64,000 nucleotides of DNA from Cycas panzhihuaensis (taxonomy: Eukaryota; Cycadophyta), in NCBI GenBank assembly GCA_023213395.1, contig CM041465.1, positions 12,896,001-12,960,000 on the forward strand, written 5' to 3'. Positions 1 to 10,704 of the stretch are shown in pieces. Under the pieces are notes generated by a model. It saw nothing but the letters and a program-made list of their open reading frames with translations. It was not told the DNA's origin and ran no database searches. Numbering within the stretch: the first letter of the stretch is position 1; each line of letters begins with the position of its first letter. The translations under genes and the position numbers were made by a program.

Positions 1-110
1 TTAGGCCACACATCCCTGACACTCGCCTGTCTCCATGAGACATCATCTCGATAAAGCTAAGCATGGCTACTCCTATGTTCTCACAGTTGTCCACCACGAT
101 AACTGCCTGC
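1..110 (-). pseudogene. Edge of antisense PMD-like ORF, Tat-like unit A
   Basis: Read on the minus strand, this end of the window gives VVDNCENIGVAMLSF and neighbouring residues. The corresponding minus-strand stretch of the B copy (about 18290-18470) contains VVDNYENQG in a similar setting and runs on into the PMD-like core. Only the N-terminal flank is inside the window; the core motif would lie off the left edge. The assignment rests on position and this short similarity, so it is weak. Confidence 0.3.
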
Positions 111-1358
111 AAAATACCCAAAAACTAGTCAAAACTCATCTAAACCTACATATCTGCCTTTAGGACTACCCCTCATTCCTCCCTGATTAAGGTCTAGCTC
201 TCCTTCAGGTCATCCTTTATATTTTTTAGCCTATCTTCCTTTGCACTTTGCTAAACTCTGCAGTACCGTAGAGTTTAGCATGTGGCCTGTTGAGATTTTA
301 GCATAATCTTAGTGGCCCAATAGTAAAGATCATGGCACCGCAATCTTTACCGTAGTGCTAGTGATACCCCCATATTAAGGGGGTTTTCCTGCCCAAAAAA
401 TTAAAAAATTTTATCTAGGCAGGCCATGCTCTAGCCCACTAAGACCAGGGCTACCTAATACCCCAGTCCCCCCTCTCTCTGGGTCTAATTCAGACTCCGA
501 GAGATCACTATTTACCTATAAGGGGCCAAAAACTATACAAAAAAATAGTAAAAAGTCATTAAACTTAAATGACAAGATGGGCTAGGGAACAGGTGATCCC
601 CTCACTGGATCTAGTCTCACTACTGCCATCTCGTCTCTCTAATCTCACTGACTATCTCTGCATCCCAATCTGACAGTCTGATCTCTCTTTGTATACCTCC
701 AAAGTCAGGTGGTGCTCCACTGAGTAAGGAAAAGGGCTCTGAATCGATCACGAGCATGTGAAAACGAATCTCGTTTTCGTCGAGTTTTCCTTATATAGGT
801 GGGAGCCCCGATGGGCACCTCTTCCATTTCTCTCACTATGATAGCCCTTGAGACCATCTCTCTTCCCTAATCACATTTGCCTTCTAGGTCTGTCTCTTGT
901 TTTGCCTCTATGGCCTTCTTTCTCATGACCCTTTGGGTGCATTTATGGCATCCCCCTCTTTGGCCTTATGAGGCTCCTTCTACATCATTTTGCATGCCAC
1001 CTCCATATATACTCAATTTTATACTCATTTGGCTCGTTTCACCATCTTGAACCCATTTTTGCTACCCGTTCGTACCTCTAGGGCTCCCATAGGAAGCGTC
1101 ATCCCATTTGGGACCACGCTTTACTTCCCAAAGTGACCTTTGGCACCCCTAGAGGGGCCTTTTCACCATTGATTCTTTCCCGTCTGCTAGATAGTTTCTT
1201 TCGCCCTTAGGTAGCCTCATCTCTAGGTCTTCTTACCCTTCGTGGCCTTTATTGATTACCACTCAAGCCTGCCTTATGATAGTTTCATATCATTGAGTCC
1301 TCTTCACTTATCGATCGTATGAGCACTTTCTCTCTACCGAGACCTTTGTTCTTTTGTC
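111..1358. other. Non-coding 3' internal region of Tat-like unit A
   Basis: No convincing ORF. The block lies between the antisense PMD-like ORF and the RNase H-like ORF. Similar text recurs in unit B (18480-19667) and unit C (36200-37186), for example a stretch around 'agcccactaagaccaggg' and a CT-rich stretch at about 590-720. The CT-rich stretch may include the promoter or 5' leader of the antisense ORF, since it lies just upstream of it on the minus strand; that is inference. Confidence 0.5.
250..350. repeat. Hairpin cluster, internal copy of unit A
   Basis: Three inverted repeats follow each other. GCTAAACTCT (250-259) pairs perfectly with AGAGTTTAGC (270-279) around loop GCAGTACCGT. 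AGATT pairs with AATCT near 293-310. GTAAAGAT (323-330) pairs with ATCTTTAC (343-350). The first loop motif AGTACCGTA returns in the hairpin inside LTR_A (2886-2896). Confidence 0.65.
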
Positions 1359-1818
1359 ATGGCATTACTCATCTTCACCGATAGTAGAACCCATGGTAAC
1401 CCTAGCCCTTTTGCTACTACGTGGACCCTCTGTGACCCTTCTAGACATGACTTTATACATTTCAGGATCTTCCTTCCCAAGGCCACCAATAATAAAGCTG
1501 ACTACACAGCTGTTATTGAGGCCCTTACCGATGTGCTCGGCTTCCACCATGGACCCATCGCTCTCTTCTACGACTCTCAAGTTGTGGTGTCCCATCTCAC
1601 CTAGGTCTACCAGGTGCAGTACCCACACTTGAGAGCCCTCGCCATGACTGTGAGGTCCTTATTGGCTTGTTTTCCATCTGTTGACATCTGACACATTCCT
1701 CAGGCTCTCAACACTGAGGTGGATAATCTGGTTCATCTCATCCTTGAGTGTCACCTTCCTCTCCTTATTGGCCTACCTTGAGAGGCTTGTCTGGTCACCC
1801 AGGTCCCTAAGTCTTGAG
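1359..1818 (+). pseudogene. Second RNase H-like ORF of Tat-like unit A (broken)
   Basis: The ORF starts at an ATG immediately before the first strand of an RNase H fold: MALLIFTDS, then HGNPSPF (compare SRGNPGP of the family). NNKADYTAVIEAL, YDSQVVVSHL and, near the end, ALNTEVDNLVHLIL follow. Three of the four usual acidic positions (FTDS, YDSQ, EVDN) are visible; the family Glu is Asp in ADY. The frame is broken by TAG at 1602-1604, where unit B has CAA, and by later TGA codons. Homologous ORFs starting at the same Met occur at 19668 and 48652. The type resembles the extra (archaeal-like) RNase H known in Tat elements, but it lies downstream of integrase and next to the polypurine tract. 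It would have helped remove the RNA strand during reverse transcription. Confidence 0.7.
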
Positions 1819-2191
1819 TCATCTTATTCTTTACGCCGTGATCTCTTCGTACCTCCAAAAGCCGGCCACTAATGAGGTTAAACTATGGCGACCACTAGGT
1901 TTGTTTTCTTCACTCTACTCTTAGTATCTTAGCACCTAACTCTTGATATTCTTGATTTGTGTCTATACATAGCACTTTATTCATGACATCTATTTGATCT
2001 TATGTGTGGCCCTCACCACCCTTCCATTCTATTCTTATAGTGGGGGCATCCCCCTCATCCGATATCATTGTCTATTGTCTATGTGGTGACACATAGGTAG
2101 CCCCTATGTTGTCTCAGCCTTGTCTCTACACCCACGCATTCTGCCATGACAATCGCCATTGCCTTTGGCTCGCACCATTGTTATGATTATT

Positions 2192-2224
<33 letters not shown>

Positions 2225-2313
2225 ATGTGTGTGTATGTGTGTGTGTGTTACTAACATTGTGTTGCTAGCATTCACTATCACATTATGCCTTTGAGCTGCG
2301 AGGCTCTGTCGCC
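1819..2313. other. Non-coding tail between RNase H-like ORF and PPT, unit A
   Basis: No ORF is supported. It begins with a motif shared by all units, 'cactaatgaggttaaac', and ends with 'agcattcactatca' and following bases, which recur before LTR_B and LTR_C. It includes a TA/GT microsatellite. Confidence 0.55.
2191..2249. repeat. (TA)n(GT)n microsatellite
   Basis: A run of TA dinucleotides passes into GT dinucleotides, interrupted by a few TATGT units. No function is suggested. Confidence 0.9.
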
Positions 2314-2323
2314 AAGGGGGTAA
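2314..2323 (+). promoter_or_regulatory. Polypurine tract before LTR_A
   Basis: AAGGGGGTAA lies directly before TGTTTCTCAG. The same arrangement (AAGGGGGTAG/TGTTTC, AAAGGGGTAG/TGTTTC) precedes LTR_B and LTR_C. This is the expected primer site for plus-strand DNA synthesis at the 3' LTR. Confidence 0.7.
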
Positions 2324-2849
2324 TGTTTCTCAGCTCCCGGGAATGGGTTTTTAGCAAGATGACTAAGGTAAGTGCAGGTATACTTCTGGCCTTTGCCTTT
2401 GTTACTTTTATAGAAAGGTAAACTAAAGTATCCTATTGCATAACTGACTGTTACATTTGAGTGATCATCTTGCATCCATTGTTTGATCATATTGCTTGAT
2501 GCTCTTTTAACCTCTGACGATCTATGGGATATGCATCCCCATGGCACTCCATAACCCTCCTATGAACCTACATGTTGTCTCAAGTATCACTTAGCCCATG
2601 TGATCCGTTCACATCCTCTTTACCACATCGCAGCTCTTAGTTCCCCACTAAGTGTGATTAGTACACCTCTATTCTAGTTATCAGTTTCCTGGGAACCCTA
2701 CCACTCTAGTACCCCATCTAGTTTAGGTCATCCTCTCTATATGACTATCCCTAGCCACCTGGACAGAGGGCCAACCCCTCCTATGCCTCAAGTACCCTCC
2801 TTTAGGGCTCCCAAGCACCGTTTCTTGTTCTATTTTTGTCTCTATCATG

Positions 2850-2902
2850 TACCATGGTAAATTTTACAGTACCATGGTAAACTTTGTAGTACCGTAAAGT
2901 TT
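2850..2902. repeat. Hairpin cluster in LTR_A
   Basis: TACCATGGTA, itself palindromic, occurs twice. Then AAACTTT (2879-2885) pairs with AAAGTTT (2896-2902) around loop GTAGTACCGT. The loop differs by one base from the loop at 260-269 in the internal part of the same unit. Confidence 0.6.
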
Positions 2903-3040
2903 GTCACGGGGTGACTGTTATAAATTTTTTTTATAAGATTTGTTGTGGCAATTTTTTCTTTTTTCATGAAATTGCCACATGGCTTAGTCATCCCCTGCGT
3001 CCTAGCCTAATCCTAATCATCCATTCAAGCTAGGGTTAGG

Positions 3041-3048
3041 TATAAAAT
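3041..3048 (+). promoter_or_regulatory. Candidate TATA box of LTR_A
   Basis: TATAAAAT is followed by a CT-rich leader-like stretch, about 720 bp into the LTR. LTR_C has a similar 'ttataaactc' before a CT-rich tract at a comparable offset (about 51500). Prediction from motif and position only. Confidence 0.4.
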
Positions 3049-3217
3049 CCAAAAGAACTCATTTTCCATCTCTTCTTCCACTGACTCTCCTCTCTTCTCC
3101 TACTTTCACAAGCAGTTTTCTGTAGGAATGCCCTGCAACATATGAGTTCCCTATGCTCCAACATGAGATCATCCTTCTCTAGCTTGGATCTATGGTAGCA
3201 GGCTCATCAATAGGCTT

Positions 3218-3558
3218 TGGACCGTTCCTTCTCAAAAATCTGGGCTTGTAGGAGTGATAATTAGTAGAAAATGAAGCCAAATAACATGAGTGCACAAGCA
3301 GATCATAGAAAATGAATCACCAAAATTAGTACCGAAGTACTTTCTCCTTTCAAGATACCATACTCAATAACATTACAAGTGATTTAACCCTTTAAATACA
3401 CAAGTAAGAGTCTTCATCCTTAATGATTCTATTGGTGGCCCTAGTGGCCTTACATCTTATTGGACGGCTTAGCACTCCACACACATAACTTACTAAACCC
3501 CTTAATCCTTACTTGTTGGTGGTTCTCGCTTGCTAAGGAAAGGTGGGGTTATGTTACA
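3218..3558 (-). repeat. 3' LTR of the chromovirus
   Basis: 341 bp, TGGACC...GTTACA on the plus strand (TGTAAC...GGTCCA on the coding strand), with intact TG/CA ends. The duplication GGCTT abuts at 3213-3217. Confidence 0.93.
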
Positions 3559-3573
3559 GGTCCTCCTCTCTAA
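3559..3573 (-). promoter_or_regulatory. Polypurine tract of the chromovirus
   Basis: The coding strand reads AGAGAGGAGGACC directly before the 3' LTR start TGTAACATAAC. Confidence 0.75.
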
Positions 3574-3589
3574 GATGTTGAGTCCTTGC

Positions 3590-5071
3590 AGCATTGGAGA
3601 TGAGGATGTTGCTGGATGAACTCGTCTGGATCCCAAGTAGCTTCATTTGCATCACAACAGACCCACTTTACTAAGTGTTAAGAAATAGTACGATTCTGGA
3701 AGTGGCTCTAGCGACTGGCAAGGATTTTATCAAGAGGAATTGTAAGAGTTTGCTCTCCAAAGAGAATGGGTAGGGTTGTGTGAGGTGTAGCTTTAGATCC
3801 AAGGTATTTTTTTAGGTAGGACATGTGGAAGACATTATGAATATTAGTGTTTAGGGGAAGTTCAAGGGCATAAGCAACTTCGCCAATTTTGTACAGGATC
3901 TTATAAGGGCCATAGTAGTGAGGGCTTAGTTTATGCCCTTGATGTGACTTAAGTGATTATTGCTTATAAGGTTAGAGGTGAAGGTATACAAGATCTCTAA
4001 TATCAAAGGATTGATCAAATTTGTGGCATTCTGTAAGTTGCTTCATTCGATTTTGGGTAGTGGCTAAATTTTGTCGAAGGGCATGCAAGATTTGATCCAT
4101 TTCTTGAAGCTTTTGTTGCACAAAAGCTATTCTAAAGTTTGTGTCTAGGGTATGGTAGGAAGGTGGATGGTAGCCATAAAGAGCCAAAAAGAAGGACATA
4201 CGAATGGAAGAATGATGGGAGGAGTTATACCAATACTTGGCCAGGGCAAGCCATGAGGTCCACTTAGCTTGGTGTTCTAAGACAAAGCAATGTAGATAAG
4301 TTTCTAAAGTTTTGTTTAGAACCTCAGATTGACCATCTGTTTATGGGTGGTAAGCAGATCTCATGTTAAATGAGGTTCCAATAGCCTTAAAGAGTTATTG
4401 CCAAAAGGAGTTAGTAAACTTAGGGTCTGAGTTACAAATGATAGATGATGGGAAGCCATGGATGCAAAATATGAATTGGACATATAAGTCAGCGAGATGT
4501 GAGGATGAATATGAGGTGTGCACTGGGAGAAAGTGTGAGTACTTGGTTAATCGATTAATGATTACCCAAATGGAGTCAAACCTAGCAGATGGAGGTAGGC
4601 CCATGATGAAGTCCATGGCAATATCTTGCCACTTTCCTTGAGGAATATTTAATGGTTGGAGAAGGCTAGGGAGAGGTTTGGTCTCTACTTTATTTTGTTG
4701 ACAGGTGTCACATTCTAATATAAAGGTGAATGTTGTGGTCTTCATGTGGGGCCAAAAGAAATCAGTGTGAATCCATCGATAAGTCTTATCGAAGCCAGAG
4801 TGGCTGCTGAGGGGGGATGAGTGGTATTCTGTTAGGATTTTAGGGATGAATGAGGAGGAGGGATGGACAAAGATATGCTTGTGGTAGAGGAGGTGATTGT
4901 TGAAGGTTGACCAACCTTTATGGGTGAGAACGTTTTCCCTCCAACTATGATAGTCTGGATGGGCTTGATTTTCAACACATAGTTTGTCAAGCTAAAGTGG
5001 TTGGAGGTTGCTGATGACATGGAGGCTTGGGTTAGGAACATTATCATTGGGATGGAGACGTGAAAGGGCAT
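3590..5071 (-). pseudogene. Integrase with chromodomain-like tail (chromovirus)
   Basis: On the minus strand the segment 4395-4745 gives CDTCQQNKVETKP, WQDIAMDFIMGLP and ICNSDPKF, the zinc-finger end and the first two acidic residues of the integrase core. The third, in DGQSEVLNKTLETYL (about 4280-4345), is still present in another frame. 3972-4199 gives YGYHPPSY and later residues. Near 3590-3690 the frame gives NEATWDPDEFIQQHP, the last strand and helix typical of a chromodomain, which in the family directs insertion to marked chromatin. Stops and frameshifts separate the pieces. Confidence 0.85.
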
Positions 5072-5099
5072 CTTCTATTGTATTGTCTTTGCCTTTTTT

Positions 5100-5450
5100 A
5101 TATGCTATTGAGAAGTCAAAGACTTGTAATCGATGAACCCACTTAGCTTGTTCTTTAGACAAGACTGGCTAAGTCAATAAATTATGGAGGCTACGATGAT
5201 CCGTGAGAATAGTGAACTTAGAGCCTAAGAGATATTACCACCATTTATCAATAACGTGGAGAATAACCTTCATTTCTTTCTGATATGTAGAGATATGAAG
5301 CTCATGATCTTTTAATTTTTGGATTTCAAATGCAATGGGATGAGAGTCTTGCATTAGGACTATGCCTAAACCAAATCCTAAAGCATTGCATTGAAGTTGG
5401 AAGGGTTGGTTAAAATCTAGAGTGATGAGGACCAGAGAGGAGGTCATTAT
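5100..5450 (-). pseudogene. RNase H domain (chromovirus)
   Basis: The minus frame 5235-5447 gives LITLDFNQPFQLQCNALGFG, then GIVLMQDSHPIAFEIQKL and ISTYQKEMKVILHVIDKWW. This matches the gypsy RNase H layout of acidic first strand, xGxVLxQ and YxxxEKE/LxA. The first acidic position, normally Asp in 'CDAS', reads CNA here, so the catalytic site is already damaged. Confidence 0.85.
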
Positions 5451-5489
5451 GACCTTGAGGTGGGAAAAGGTAGCATCTACTTTAAGAGA

Positions 5490-6494
5490 CTATTGAAAAG
5501 CCTCTTTAAAAAGGAGGTTGGTTAATCGGGTGGCAAGAGCAGCATAGTTATGCACAAAGCATTGATAAAACCTTGTGAGCCTAAGAAATGCTCGTAGTTG
5601 GGTAAGAGTAGTAGGTATTGGCCATGTTGTGATGATCGATATTTTATCAGGGTCTACGCGTACCCCTTCTAATGATATGATGTGACCCAAATATTTGAGT
5701 TCTAATTATCCAAACTCACACTTAGATAGTTTTTCATAGAGTTGGTGGTTTTGCAATATTTGGAGAATAATTTCTAAGTGTTGGATATGGAGATCCAGGC
5801 AGGCATTATAAATAAGAATGTAATCAAAGAAAACTATTACAAACTTTTGAATGTAGGGCTCAAAGATTTTATTCATGAGATCTTGGAAGGTTGTTGGGGC
5901 ATTGCAAAGGCCAAAGGGCATTGCTCAAAACTTAAAATGACCATGATATGTGCTAAATGTTGTCTTATGACAATCTTGTGGGGTAATTGGGATTTGGTAA
6001 TAACCATATTAGAGCTCTAACTTAGAAAAGATGGTTGGGCCATGGATTTCATCTAGCATGTCATCTATGCAAGGGGTGGGAAACTTATTTTTAATGGTAA
6101 TCTTATTTAATTCCCTATAGTCAACATAGAGGTGAAAGGATCCATCATTCTTCTGAACTAGGATAATTGGGGTTGCATAAGGGCTTTTACTTGGTTGGAT
6201 TATGCCCATGTCGAGGAGCTCATTTGTGAGTTTCTCAATTTCATTCTTTTGGAAGTATAAGTTATGGTAAGGTCGAAGGCTGATGGGGTCATGGTTAGAT
6301 TGGAGGTTAATTGTATGATAGAAACTACGGTCGGGAGGGGTAGTGGCATGCAAAGGGGTGAATACTTGTTCATATTGGGTAATGACATCCTGGATGTGTG
6401 GATGAATTTGTGGTTCGATTTGAATATTATTGAGGCAGAATATATACCCTATGTGGGATTGAAGATGGCATTTCATACGTCCAGGAGAGACCAC
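5490..6494 (-). pseudogene. Reverse transcriptase (chromovirus)
   Basis: 6009-6494 holds the N-terminal fingers: PYATPIILVQKNDGSFH, LYVDYRELNKITIKNKFP and the start of the palm at FSKLEL. 5706-5921 gives MPFGLCNAPTTFQDLMNKIF and the active-site region FVIVFFDYILIY, where the second Asp of the usual F-x-D-D is Tyr. 5490-5690 gives MGHIISLEGVRVDPDKI and the thumb/connection. The frame is interrupted between the pieces, so no active enzyme can be made. Confidence 0.9.
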
Positions 6495-6880
6495 TTGGTT
6501 AGGGGGGGATTATGTTCTATAAATTTTGTGATTTCACCCCATGTGGTCTTTGAAGGCAATGAATATATTTATAGGTGAGTTGTTCGTGCTATAGGTCCCT
6601 CGTATTTGTAACCATTGAATCCCTAAGATGGCATCTGATCCTCCTATTAACAAGCCATAGAAGTCTGACACCAGAAGGTATGAGCCAATTTAGACTTGGA
6701 GGTTTTTAATAACACCTGCATAATGGAGTTTCTGGTACCTTGGTAGAGAACATATGTAGCAAGTTTTTGGGACAATATATAAGTTAAGTTGTCTAGCTAT
6801 CAAAATATCAATGAAGTTAAATGATGCACTACCATCGATCAAGATAGATATTGGAGTCTTGCGAAGAATGCCTCTAACTC
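6495..6880 (-). pseudogene. Aspartic protease region (chromovirus)
   Basis: On the minus strand near 6780-6870 the frame gives ISILIDGSASFNFI, corresponding to the family's LIDSGATHNFI. The active-site triad D-S-G reads D-G-S here. The protease would cleave the gag-pol product in the virus-like particle. Stops follow downstream. Confidence 0.75.
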
Positions 6881-7049
6881 TTAGGGGTTTATGGCAGGAG
6901 GAGGTGGTGACAGTAGATATAGATACTTCGGGTTAGGGGTCTGGTGCAAGATCATCATGGGTTTCATCATCAGCCTCCTGGTCAGAGTTAGAGTTAGAGT
7001 GATCATCAGGGGAGAGGGATGGGTCAATGGAGAAAACCATATGTCATGC

Positions 7050-8062
7050 TTTACAAAAACGATCATGGCCGAAAGTCTACTTTTCTACACACTACATACA
7101 AAGGCCAGCCTCAGGTCAATGTTGTGCTTCAGCTTGAGAAATTTGGACTCTTTTGGTAGATGTATCCTTATTTTGGCGATCAATAGATGGTTGAGAATCA
7201 TCCTGTCATGGCTGAGGATGTGTGAAGTCAGCTTGAGGATGAGAGGCATCATCAAATCAAGGTTGAGGTCACTGGAAATTTGCCTGTCGAGTGCATGAGG
7301 ACCAAGAGTTATTCCATTGAATAGATGAGGGTCTATCTGCTGCAAACTCAACTTCTACTGCATGGGCCCACTTGAAAGCTTCCTTAAGGGAGTAGATTTC
7401 CATTGTCTTTAATCTCATCTGAATACGGTCTTGGAGTCCCACCACATAAATATCAATCATTGTTTGTTTGTCTAAGTTTTATCTTTATGGCACGTGGTTA
7501 TATAAAGCTTGAAATTCATCCATATAAGCTTCTATAGTTGATGTTTGCTTAAGTTGGGTGAGTTGCATGAAAAAAGATTGACTCCATGTATCTTCATATT
7601 GTTCAAAGAAACAACTAATGAAGTGTTACCAAGTTTGGTGAGAGGGATATTCCCACTTCCACTAGTTAAACCAATGGTGAGCTCGACCATCTAAGTGAAT
7701 GGAATTGTATAAGAGTTGGTCATCTTCTGACATTAGGTGGAGAGTGAAGTAGGATTCTAACTTATTAACCTAGCTTTGAGTGCACTCTCTACTCACATCT
7801 GGATCAAAGGTAGGAATGTTGATCTTATGGTGGAAAAAAGGTTGTCTTGGTGGAGAACCTCCTCTATATTTATTACTTCCTAGAGACGAGGGAGGTTGGT
7901 TTCTTGTTGAGTTAGAAGCTCTTGTACTTTTGGGTTGAGGTGGCACCCACTACTAAAGCAAACTGATAATATCCTTCTTGGTGTCGTCCAGGTCAGTTTG
8001 GTAGGCATGCTACTAAATCTATCGTTGACCTCTATTTTAAAGTTAGACAAGTCATTAGTCAA
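7050..8062 (-). pseudogene. gag remnant (chromovirus)
   Basis: Minus-strand pieces read in order: YEDTWSQSFFMQLTQLKQTS and EAYMDEFQALYNHV (about 7500-7620), then IDIYVVGLQDRIQMRLKTM and AFKWAHAVEVEF (7269-7460). This is the capsid-like part of gypsy gag. Near 7070-7110 a zinc-knuckle remnant keeps Cys-x2-Cys and a later His and Cys, with two stops in place of other residues. 7880-8062 is the N-terminal part. Gag forms the particle; this copy is broken many times. Confidence 0.8.
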
Positions 8063-9353
8063 CTCAGAAATTTATTCTGTTTGATTTTTTACAATTGGAG
8101 TTGAAGAAAGGAATTAAAGAAGTGGGAATAAGTAGAAAGAAGTAAAAGAATGAAGTGGGACAGATCAAGAAAGAACGAGATATAAGAATAGGGAGTTGCT
8201 ATATGAGAAAGAAGGGCCAAATAAGGGAATGTGGGGTGTCTATAGCCTATTGACCCTAAAATTACATAACCAAGATATTTAGTCCACTAGAAAGAGCACA
8301 AAAAACTTATCAAAATAGGATGTATGAGTTTTAAGGTGAATTTGGAGTGGTGGGGCCTACCAGTGGCCCAGGTACAAAAAGAGTGAAAATTAGGGGTATA
8401 AAATAACCTAGTGCAAAATGACCCTTATAATATGTTGATCGAATTGAGGTATATGAGTTACAAGGGTAATTTTTTTGCACTGTGAGCAAGAGCTAAGTGG
8501 AGTTTTTTTTCTTGTTTTTTCTTCTTTGCTCTCTTTTTTTTTTTTTTTTTCGGAGGCTTGGCTGTTTTGATAAGTTTTGAATTCAGGCAGTCAGTGGCTT
8601 GTGATCTTAATTAAGATTGGGGTAGGGGAAGTAGAGAATGATTAGATGTTTCCTACTCGCTATAGAATGAGGTGTGTTTGGTCTTATAGGCCTGCTAATA
8701 AACTTCTGATGCAGAAGTTCAGGGCAAGTAACTTCATGGCGCTAACCACTAACCACTACACTACAAGACTTCAGCGACTGATAGTTTACCTGCGCTAGGG
8801 AAGGTTTTGGAATCCTAAAGGGGTCCTCCTATATACCCGAAGGTACATGGAGGCACGCTTCCATAGCTAGGTTCTGTTTAGGGCTTGGTTCAGGAGTGTT
8901 ATCTCTAGTCCTTCACGTAAGGGGTAGAAAAGCCACAATGCGCTTAGCCAGAATGACAGATCCTTATGATCTTTAAAGACCCTCAGTATAGGGTCTCTAC
9001 CTAATTACTTGGGTAGCCACCCAATGGTGTTATCTACCTGGAAGGGAGAGGTAGGAGGGGACATAAAGGGTAGCTACCCAACAGTGTTATCTACCCTTGG
9101 AATATAACCCAATGCAAAAAAAGAAAGCTTAAAACTTGAATTAAATGTAGAAGAAATAAATTGCTTGCGGTACTTGACAGGCAAAATTCTCCTTCACTTT
9201 GCGACCTCTAATTTATCCTACTACCATTCCTCAATCTTCTTAGAGAGAGTACTAAATGAAGGTCTTTCCTCAATCTCTACCTAAGTAGAGAGAGTACTCA
9301 ATCATACAAGAAAAAAAAAATTACTATTCTAGGTAGCTTCCCATGATCACGAA
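8063..9353 (-). other. Untranslated leader of the chromovirus
   Basis: No ORF is supported. It holds a poly-T run (8529-8550), a duplicated stretch with 'gtgttatctacc' at about 9028 and 9083, and an oligo-A run near 9310. Confidence 0.6.
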
Positions 9354-9369
9354 TGCATTTCTGATACCA
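9354..9369 (-). promoter_or_regulatory. Primer binding site (chromovirus)
   Basis: The coding strand reads TGGTATCAGAAATGCA, two bases after the 5' LTR. The first ten bases match the plant initiator tRNA-Met 3' end complement TGGTATCAGAGC. Confidence 0.85.
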
Positions 9370-9371
9370 CT

Positions 9372-9712
9372 TAGACCATTCCTTCCCATAAATTTGGGCT
9401 CGTAGGAGTGATAATTAGCAGAAAATGAATCCAAATAACATGATTGCATAAGCAAATCATAGAAAATAAATTACCAAAATGAGTACGGAAGTACTTTCTC
9501 CTTTCAAAATACCATACTCAATAACATTACAAGTGATTTAACCCTTTAAATACACAAGTAAGGATCTTCATCCTTAATGATTCTATTGGTGGCCCTAGTG
9601 GCCTTACATCTTATTGGATAGCTTAGTAGTCCATACACATAACTTACTAAACCCCTTAATCCTTACTTGTTGGTGGTTCCCACTTGCTAAGGAAAGGTGG
9701 GGTTATGTTATA
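9372..9712 (-). repeat. 5' LTR of the chromovirus
   Basis: 341 bp, collinear with 3218-3558. On the plus strand it reads TAGACC...GTTATA, so both terminal dinucleotides have mutated (TG to TA, CA to TA). GGCTT follows at 9713-9717. Confidence 0.93.
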
Positions 9713-10623
9713 GGCTTCTCCAAGCAAGGATACACTCAAAGTATCGCCCCCACACTCTATCAATAAGTTCTAGTAAGCTTCTCTCTAGGATACATAGCTC
9801 TTGTAGGGATCCACCTGTAAGCACCATAGATATATTTTTTTCTGCTCTCTTTTGAGAAAGACCTATCTCTAATCCAACCTAGCAAGTACCACCTCATGTT
9901 TGTTCCATTTTATTCCTTTTAAATTTCTTTAAAAGAGATTGGTTCAATTTGTATATCTTTCATTTTACAGCTTTCCAGTACATATAGGAGGCATTCCCTC
10001 TATTCCTCTCTTTCTATCCACATTATCTTCTTACTTTCTCTTAGTTTCTCTAAGAAGGCTATGGGGAGAGGTCCTCAAAGTGTGAGAGAAAGGAGCCAAG
10101 ATAGGTTTCATACCCAACTAGGCCTACTCCTCAAGGGCAACCCCCTACTCCTCTTTTCCTCCCCTCCTCTTTTGCCTTTCTTGAGCTACCAGGGAGCTTC
10201 TAGAAGTAGGCCATTGCTTATATTAATGTAAGAAGCCCCTTGTTGCATTAGTTCCAAGCCTAAGCATCTCACCTGTGTAGATTCTCTAGGCCCTTGTAGT
10301 GTCTTATATTGACTTTGGGTCTTGCCTTGATCAAAGTTACAAATTACTACACATAGCAACACTGCAACATAGACGATATTTACAAATCTCATGCTATTTG
10401 TTTCTCTCATCATTTGCTACCATTAGGTTGTCCTAACCTATTGTTTCCCGTGATTAGAGGCAGCATGGAGGTGAACTTGTTGGAGGGTTAGCCATTCTGA
10501 GGCTATCCATCTGCATCCCTTATCTTATGTTGTTTGCCTTAAGGAGATTGGGAGTTGTTCTTTGGTTGGAAGTTTACTTGATTTGAAGTGCTTTAACTTA
10601 CAACATTCTTAGCATTTCACAGC

Positions 10624-10626
<3 letters not shown>

Positions 10627-10700
<74 letters not shown>
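10627..10700. repeat. (AT)n microsatellite in LTR_A
   Basis: About 37 uninterrupted AT dinucleotides. LTR_B has a TA/CA run (22462-22496) in a similar part of the LTR. Confidence 0.95.

Positions 10701-10704
<4 letters not shown>

Larger units (their letters stand above)
3218..9712 (-). mobile_element. Ty3/gypsy chromovirus, full length, defective
   Basis: The 6495-bp element is flanked by the 5-bp duplication GGCTT (3213-3217 and 9713-9717). Both LTRs are 341 bp and differ at about 26 positions by eye (about 7.6%), mostly transitions. On the minus strand the order is 5' LTR, tRNA-Met type primer site, gag, protease, RT, RNase H, integrase, chromodomain-like tail, polypurine tract, 3' LTR. 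The chromodomain and the domain order place it among chromoviruses; the exact clade is not resolved. It is inserted in LTR_A and is therefore younger than that LTR. Every domain has stops or frameshifts. Confidence 0.93.

Noticed and set aside
1365-1628. 87-codon minus-strand ORF over the RNase H-like ORF
   Set aside because: Shadow of the plus-strand RNase H frame, which has the recognisable motifs.
8690-8770. tRNA A-box-like text on the minus strand (GTAGTGTAGTGGTTAG) in the chromovirus leader
   Set aside because: No B box, no anticodon arm or acceptor pairing; the nearby inverted repeat 'aacttctg/cagaagtt' does not complete a cloverleaf.
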